A stretch of 64,000 nucleotides of DNA from Paenibacillus nasutitermitis. GTDB lineage: Bacteria > Bacillota > Bacilli > Paenibacillales > Paenibacillaceae. The translations under genes and the position numbers were made by a program. Shown here in pieces: positions 59,562 through 64,000 of this stretch. Each line of letters starts with the position of its first letter. Position 1 is the stretch's first letter. Below the pieces are notes generated by a model. That model saw only the letters and a list, made by a program, of their open reading frames with translations, was not told the origin of the DNA and did not search any database. The stretch covers positions 2,224,171-2,288,170 of the forward strand of contig NZ_BMHP01000001.1 in NCBI RefSeq assembly GCF_014641075.1. Direction: 5' to 3'.

Positions 59562-60731
59562 CTAGGCCTGCACTTTCTTTGGATTGTAACGAAAAGCGCG
59601 GACAGCGATAAAAACAAAGCTCAGAATCATGAACAGGATGCCTATCCAAATAATCGATCTTGTCCCAAAATCAGCGATAGCCGCTCCCCCAACAAAGGTT
59701 CCCAAAGCTATTCCCATATTCCCTAACGCTACGAACAGGCCATTGGCAAACGTTGGGGCTTCAAATGCTGCGGTAGTAATCGAATTCTGGCAGATGTTAA
59801 GCCCAATTGTATACAATGTTCCCCACAAGGCAATCAATAGGGTCATTGGGATAGAGTAGTCTCCCAACACAAAGACCAGCAGGTAGACGATCCCGAAGAT
59901 AATTGGAAAAACCAATGCAGTTCGCATCGCACGTTTTTGCAGTAAGAAACCCGATATTAGATTACCAATTAATCCCATTGCCCCAAAAATAAACAGCATA
60001 ACGCTGATTTGTCTACCAGTCATTCCAGTGATTCCATCCAGAAATTCTGCAAAGAAACTGAAAGTCGCGTACATACCAGCATTCAGTAGAATCATGGTGA
60101 TGATACTATTCCACACGATCGGTTTGCGCAACACGCTTAATTGCGATCCATACGTAAGTTTTTCTTTGACAGGCATGGACGGAACAAAGATCATTATGGA
60201 TATAAATGCAATTACATTAACGATGGCAAAGAAATAGAGGGATGCCTGCAGAGATAGAACATCTGCGAGCAAGGCTGCGATGGGGGATCCAATAACCATC
60301 CCGGCACTGCTACCCATTAATATTCTGGAGTTTGCTCGCGCAACGTACTCTTCACTTACTGAATTAGCTGCAGCAACGAAAGCAACCGAGAAAAAAACGG
60401 GGTGTAAAAAAGCCGGGATAATTCTCGCGACAAGAAGCATCTCGAAGCTTGGCGCATAAATAGAAACAAACCCAGATATTGTAAACAACCCCATGGAAAT
60501 TAACAGGGGGATTTTGCTGTTTATTCCCGAGAGAAGCAAGGGCATAAACAGTCCAGAAATCGCCACTGCCAGAGCAAATAAGCTGACAAGCAAACCCGCT
60601 TGTGATAATGAAATGTCAAAACGCTCAGTCAGCTGAGGTAAAATACCAATAAAGCCCATCTCGGTGTTAACGATCCCAAAAATACCGAATGCCAGAATGA
60701 AGATAATAAAAGATGATTTGTTACGAGACAT
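59562..60731 (-). CDS. MFS drug/sugar efflux transporter (12 TM)
   Basis: A 389-residue major-facilitator protein of the AraJ/YdhP-like DHA1 group: MGFIGILPQLTERFDISLSQ, the SGLFMPLLLSGINSKIPLLI segment, LVARIIPAFLHPVFFSVAFV, ANSRILMGSSAGMVIGSPIA and GAMGLIGNLISGFLLQ. Divergent from an ArsR-family gene, with a perfect 20-bp palindrome 27 bp before its start, so its expression is probably controlled by that regulator. Confidence 0.87.
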   Translation of the reverse strand: MSRNKSSFIIFILAFGIFGIVNTEMGFIGILPQLTERFDISLSQAGLLVSLFALAVAISGLFMPLLLSGINSKIPLLISMGLFTISGFVSIYAPSFEMLLVARIIPAFLHPVFFSVAFVAAANSVSEEYVARANSRILMGSSAGMVIGSPIAALLADVLSLQASLYFFAIVNVIAFISIMIFVPSMPVKEKLTYGSQLSVLRKPIVWNSIITMILLNAGMYATFSFFAEFLDGITGMTGRQISVMLFIFGAMGLIGNLISGFLLQKRAMRTALVFPIIFGIVYLLVFVLGDYSIPMTLLIALWGTLYTIGLNICQNSITTAAFEAPTFANGLFVALGNMGIALGTFVGGAAIADFGTRSIIWIGILFMILSFVFIAVRAFRYNPKKVQA

Positions 60732-60757
60732 TTTACCACTCCTATGTTTTGTATTTA

Positions 60758-60777
60758 AGTACTAATATATTAGTACT
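60758..60777. promoter_or_regulatory. Perfect 20-bp palindromic operator
   Basis: AGTACTAATATATTAGTACT lies between the divergent MFS and ArsR-family genes. Related half-sites (ATACTA) recur at about 60824 and 60841, nearer to the regulator gene. Confidence 0.7.
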
Positions 60778-60886
60778 ACTGTATTTAAACATCCCGTAAT
60801 ATCTGTTGTCAATAAAAAACTATTATACTAGTTGTTTGGTATACTAAGATATTGATAATAAGGAATGACTGTGATATTCTTTAATT

Positions 60887-61201
60887 ATGAGAAAACCTTA
60901 TCAACCTAATGTAAGCGATATTCGATTGATGCCAGTTCTTAATGCGTTAAGTGATCCTCGTCGTCTACAAATGGTTTTAACGCTGTATGAACTCGGCGAG
61001 CAGAATTGTTCGGTGTATAAGGGTTTAATGCCTAAATCCACTCTAACTCATCATCTCAAAACCCTTCGAGAGGCAGGTGTGATTAAACTAAGAGTCGACG
61101 GGACACAGCATTTTTACTCGTTACGAATGGAGGAGTTAGAGCAACTATTCCCTGGCTTGATGGGAGTCATCCTCAATGTTAAACAGGAGCTCATCGAGTA
61201 G
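60887..61201 (+). CDS. ArsR-family transcriptional regulator
   Basis: A 104-residue winged-helix repressor: LMPVLNALSDPRRLQMVLTL, LMPKSTLTHHLKTLREAGVI (recognition helix) and VDGTQHFYSLRMEELEQLFP. No metal-binding Cys cluster (only one Cys, in ELGEQNCSVYKG), so it more likely senses an organic compound. It probably represses itself and the divergent MFS gene. Confidence 0.88.
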   Translation: MRKPYQPNVSDIRLMPVLNALSDPRRLQMVLTLYELGEQNCSVYKGLMPKSTLTHHLKTLREAGVIKLRVDGTQHFYSLRMEELEQLFPGLMGVILNVKQELIE

Positions 61202-61219
61202 GCTTTTTGAAGAAAAAAT

Positions 61220-61260
61220 AAAAGCTCAATGAAACAGTTCGACTGTTTCATTGAGCTTTT
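61220..61260 (+). terminator. Strong terminator after the ArsR-family gene
   Basis: A perfect 19-bp stem (61220-61238 with 61242-61260), 3-nt loop, T tract. Confidence 0.9.
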
Positions 61261-61295
61261 TTCGCTTCAAAGCGGCCGGGGAGGAGGAGGCGCGC

Positions 61296-61414
61296 GTGTC
61301 CAATGACACAAAAATGCCTACATAACCCTATGCTAAAAAGCTTGATAAATCAAGCTTTTGTTTTTTTATGTAGGGAAATTTGTATCATAGAAAAATGCAC
61401 AAATTTCCCTACAT
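61296..61414 (+). repeat. Nested-hairpin repeat element, copy 6
   Basis: GTGTC/GACAC mini-hairpin (61296-61309), left arm CCTACATAA (61317-61325), internal hairpin AAAAGCTTGA-TAAA-TCAAGCTTTT (61336-61359) with T tract, TTATGTAGG (61366-61374) against the left arm, then a perfect 16-bp repeat: 61368-61383 with 61399-61414, 15-nt loop. The internal hairpin matches copy 2. Confidence 0.8.
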
Positions 61415-61551
61415 TGTATTCCAGTGATGTGAACCTTATCCCATTTCCGATTCTGACAAGAACATGATCTCATTCCCGACGGACTGCAGGAAAGTGGAGA
61501 TGATTGTGTTATTATTTGGAAAAGGCTAACAAAGGAAATGGAGTTGGTTAA

Positions 61552-62205
61552 ATGAAGTTTGTTGAAGATAGATTATATGCAGAGCAGTTGTTAAATGAAG
61601 CAGCGATATTAAATCCTGGAACTTGGGTTCAACACTCAATAAACGTGGCAAAAGCGGCGGAATATATAGCATTAGATTTACTAAAGGCAGGATACGAAAT
61701 TGACCCAAATATAGCTTATACAAGTGGACTATTACATGATATTGGTCGGTATGTAGGTTTTACCCCATCAGTCATTCATGCACTGGATGGTTATTTATTT
61801 ATGATTAATAAGGGCTTCGAGGGGACTGCTAATGTTTGCGTAACGCATGAAATCCCATCAACAGACTTAGAGGTAATTAATGGTTGGAAGGAAATTCCCT
61901 TGCACGTACAAATACAATTAAGTGAGATAATAGATCAAATTGAATGGACTATCTATGACAAACTAATTAGATTATGTGATGCATTAGCAGATGATAAGGG
62001 ATTTTCAACAATAGAAAAGAGAATTGTATCAGCTGCCAGTAGAAATGGAATCAATTCTAATTCACCAATTTCATGGAAAAACTACTTCACTATTAAGCAG
62101 GAAATTGAAAATATAATACATAAATCAATTTACAGGTTGCTTCCTAACATTGAGGAATCTATATATACGGATATGGCGTTAAAAGGAACAGTAAGAATAA
62201 AATAA
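61552..62205 (+). CDS. HD-domain phosphohydrolase-like protein
   Basis: A 217-residue metal-dependent hydrolase of the HD superfamily: WVQHSINVAKAAEYIALDLL (first His), TSGLLHDIGRYVGF (HD pair) and CVTHEIPSTD. IRLCDALADDKGF supplies the last Asp. AT-rich relative to the region. GGAAATGGAG lies upstream. Substrate unknown; these often act on nucleotides. Confidence 0.82.
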   Translation: MKFVEDRLYAEQLLNEAAILNPGTWVQHSINVAKAAEYIALDLLKAGYEIDPNIAYTSGLLHDIGRYVGFTPSVIHALDGYLFMINKGFEGTANVCVTHEIPSTDLEVINGWKEIPLHVQIQLSEIIDQIEWTIYDKLIRLCDALADDKGFSTIEKRIVSAASRNGINSNSPISWKNYFTIKQEIENIIHKSIYRLLPNIEESIYTDMALKGTVRIK

Positions 62206-62285
62206 TCCAACTAAAGATAACGTATATGGCATAATTCTTGTTAAGTAAAACTTAAGAAGAATTAAGATAAGGGAGGAACGCACAT

Positions 62286-62807
62286 ATGTTTTTTGATTTG
62301 CACGGCGAGGCTAGCATGACTCCGATTGTGGGGATGCTATATTCGGCAGTAAAACAAAACGGTGCACGACTCAAATCGATTACTATTGGCATGTCGCAAG
62401 AAGAAATGGATTACAAAGGGCCTAATAATAACTATAATAGTACCGCTCAACTGATGAGACATATATTGTACGTGGATATTAAGTGGGTCTATCGAATAAA
62501 AGGAGAGGATCTTCCAACTATCTTGCAAAAGCAATACGGCCCTATGATCGATCCGAATAACAAGCTGCCGATGATTAAGGGGATTGCCTGGGATACACTT
62601 ACTTCTCAATACGATGCTGTGATCGTAATGTTGAAAGAAGCGTGCCAACAGCTAACAGATTCTGATCTTGATAACGTTATCAGGTTCGGACATGAGAACG
62701 AAAAGCAAGCAACGATTCGGTGGGGATTATGGCATATGGCTGACCATAGCCGCTATCATCAGGCTAATATTAATCAACTTAGAAAATGGTATACGCAAAC
62801 AGAATAG
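62286..62807 (+). CDS. DinB-family protein
   Basis: A 173-residue four-helix-bundle protein. Metal His candidates lie in NSTAQLMRHILYVDIKWVYR and in WGLWHMADHSRYHQANINQL, the usual DinB pattern (H ... HxxxH). GGGAGG precedes the ATG. Distinct from the DinB protein at 1.3 kb. Confidence 0.85.
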   Translation: MFFDLHGEASMTPIVGMLYSAVKQNGARLKSITIGMSQEEMDYKGPNNNYNSTAQLMRHILYVDIKWVYRIKGEDLPTILQKQYGPMIDPNNKLPMIKGIAWDTLTSQYDAVIVMLKEACQQLTDSDLDNVIRFGHENEKQATIRWGLWHMADHSRYHQANINQLRKWYTQTE

Positions 62808-63283
62808 AATTGGGAATTACCGAAGGTTATTTGATTTATTGGAAGATTAATGCGTTGGGTGGGGATACTTATCGATCGAATGTCCAATATCGTATTACGT
62901 GAGGACATGCAGCCGTCGCATCATAGGATATGGGAGGGTTGACCTCCATGAGTTAATATGGAGATCCAATAAGTATAACCATACTTTACCGATGGAGCCA
63001 CTTTTTACAGAGGGAGGGTCTAGGTAAGAACTTTTTGTGCATTTGCCGACCCCACATATTTCTTTACCTCCAATTAAATTCCATAAATATTTCATCTGGC
63101 ACATTACTATCACGGTCAGATTCTATGAATACGTGAGCATTTAAGAGCAAAACGTTCTCTATTGAGGCAGGATAGCTAAATGACTTCGCGAATACTTTTT
63201 GAGACGGAATATTCACGAACTTCGATTATCACGTGATGTGAAATCACAGTAATATAATAAGTTAACATTTCAAGGAGGATTAT
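62808..63283. other. Gap without a recognised gene
   Basis: A short hairpin CTCCAT-8-ATGGAG (near 62944-62963) and a minus-strand ORF (62895-63113) without a family resemblance. Nothing functional can be supported. Confidence 0.4.
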
Positions 63284-63850
63284 ATGAACACCATCATCTA
63301 TATGGTTAGGCATGCTGAATCACCATACAATGAAGGAACAGAAAGAACAAGGGGACTTACCACTAAGGGCAAGGGCGATATTGAAAAAGTTACAGAAATT
63401 CTTAAAGAAGAAGGAATTGATGTCATTATATCTAGCCCGTATAACCGAGCAATTCTGAGTATTGAGGGATTGGCACAAAACTTGGGATTAGATATCGAAA
63501 CATTTGAAGATCTCAGGGAAAGGCATTTTGCTAGAGAAATTATTGAGAATTTAATGTCCGTCATTAGTGAGAAATTTTATGATTTTGATTATTCTTTACC
63601 GGGTGGGGAATCTAATTCTGATTGCCAGAATAGATCGATATCAGTGATAAAAACCATATTAAAAGAACACTCTGGGAAAAAAATAGCTATTGGAACACAT
63701 GGACTTGTAATGACATTGATGATGAATTATTTTGATTCAAGTTTTGGTTTGGATTTTTTAAATCAGTTAAAGAAACCAGATATTTATAAATTAAGTTTTG
63801 AAAATTTAGATCTAAAAGAAGTAATAAGATTGTGGAATGGGGATTTTTGA
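63284..63850 (+). CDS. Histidine phosphatase (phosphoglycerate-mutase-like)
   Basis: A 188-residue branch-1 histidine phosphatase: YMVRHAESPYNEGTERTRGL has the RHxxxxxN phospho-His motif, LTTKGKGD follows, VIISSPYNRAILS supplies the second Arg, and GTHGLVMTLMMNY the second His. CAAGGAGG precedes the ATG. AT-rich. Probably acts on a small phosphorylated metabolite. Confidence 0.88.
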   Translation: MNTIIYMVRHAESPYNEGTERTRGLTTKGKGDIEKVTEILKEEGIDVIISSPYNRAILSIEGLAQNLGLDIETFEDLRERHFAREIIENLMSVISEKFYDFDYSLPGGESNSDCQNRSISVIKTILKEHSGKKIAIGTHGLVMTLMMNYFDSSFGLDFLNQLKKPDIYKLSFENLDLKEVIRLWNGDF

Positions 63851-63935
63851 TTAAGCTCCATCGAAATGATTCAGATTCCTCACTCGGACTCATGAATTCG
63901 CAGGATTTCATCCTTTAGTTAAAGTGAGGAAGAGG

Positions 63936-63998
63936 ATGATGAAGCAGGCTGTGGCCGAGGGATGGAAAATTGGGCGTGCGGAAATAAAAGGTGAATAG
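63936..63998 (+). CDS. Very short ORF at the window edge
   Basis: A 20-codon ORF (MMKQAVAEGWKIGRAEIKGE) after GAGGAAGAGG. The sequence resembles the start of short phage-type proteins with a basic helical N-terminus, but it is too short to assign and may be a remnant. Confidence 0.25.
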   Translation: MMKQAVAEGWKIGRAEIKGE

Positions 63999-64000
63999 GA

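Noticed and set aside
34663..61414. Classical integron attC sites for the nested repeats
   Set aside because: No GTTRRRY-type core sites, no IntI gene and a T-tract terminator hairpin inside each element; only a looser analogy to cassette borders can be supported.
1..64000. tRNA, rRNA or prophage genes
   Set aside because: No cloverleaf-like or rRNA-like sequence and no phage structural or packaging genes were recognised by reading.

Overview
The window looks like a chromosomal segment of a low-to-mid-GC Gram-positive bacterium, most likely Paenibacillus or a close relative. The signs are strong AGGAGG-type ribosome binding sites, lipoproteins with lipobox signals, two-permease sugar ABC importers (LplB/YtcP type) without a dedicated ATPase, AraC/YesN-type regulators and many sigma-A promoters. 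No rRNA, tRNA, CRISPR array or phage structural genes were seen.

Region by region. 0-12.6 kb: transposase debris, a WYL regulator, DinB, a broken EVE gene, HAD and methyltransferase genes; a secreted protein; a minus-strand amino-acid-type ABC operon (ATPase, permease, lipoprotein); then an AcfC-like binding protein, a PF03640 lipoprotein and an ECF sigma/anti-sigma pair. 12.9-32.7 kb: one long co-directional catabolic locus, the most interesting part. 32.7-44.2 kb: a scrambled accessory zone with a tyrosine recombinase dead by three in-frame stops, fragments of AHSA1, AraC, GH20, CYTH, IS3 and a glycosidase, and a few intact genes (VOC, NUDIX, kinase-like, AraC/GyrI). 44.2-57.0 kb: an ArsR-type regulator, a sugar ABC importer, GH2 and GH43 glycosidases, then a polyol dehydrogenase, RpiB, DhaK, DhaL, a HAD phosphatase and a GDPD. 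57.2-64 kb: MgtC, HAD, decayed fragments, an MFS/ArsR divergon, HD, DinB and histidine phosphatase genes.

The 12.9-32.7 kb locus reads as a complete pathway from sulfoquinovose (or its glycosides) to pyruvate and sulfite. It encodes an ABC importer, an L-fucose/L-arabinose-isomerase-like enzyme, a PfkA-type kinase, a class II aldolase, an aldehyde dehydrogenase, two sulfolactate dehydrogenases (SlcC-like and ComC-like, suited to inverting the sulfolactate stereocentre), the two-subunit sulfolactate sulfo-lyase SuyAB and a UPF0324/YeiH exporter. Two Gfo/Idh/MocA dehydrogenases and three TIM-barrel isomerase-like proteins suggest an oxidoreductive step that frees sulfoquinovose; no GH31 sulfoquinovosidase is present. 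A GntR/UTRA regulator sits inside the locus. Isomerase + PFK-family kinase + class II aldolase is an Embden-Meyerhof-like arrangement, here joined in one locus to desulfonation.

A second unusual layer is a dispersed family of six elements (about 12.7, 34.7, 41.1, 43.6, 57.9 and 61.3 kb), all in the same orientation. Each has a left arm, an internal terminator-like hairpin with a U tract, a complementary arm and, in the best copies, a third arm that again pairs with the second. They lie at borders between unrelated accessory genes and gene fragments, which suggests recombination sites or a mobile repeat.
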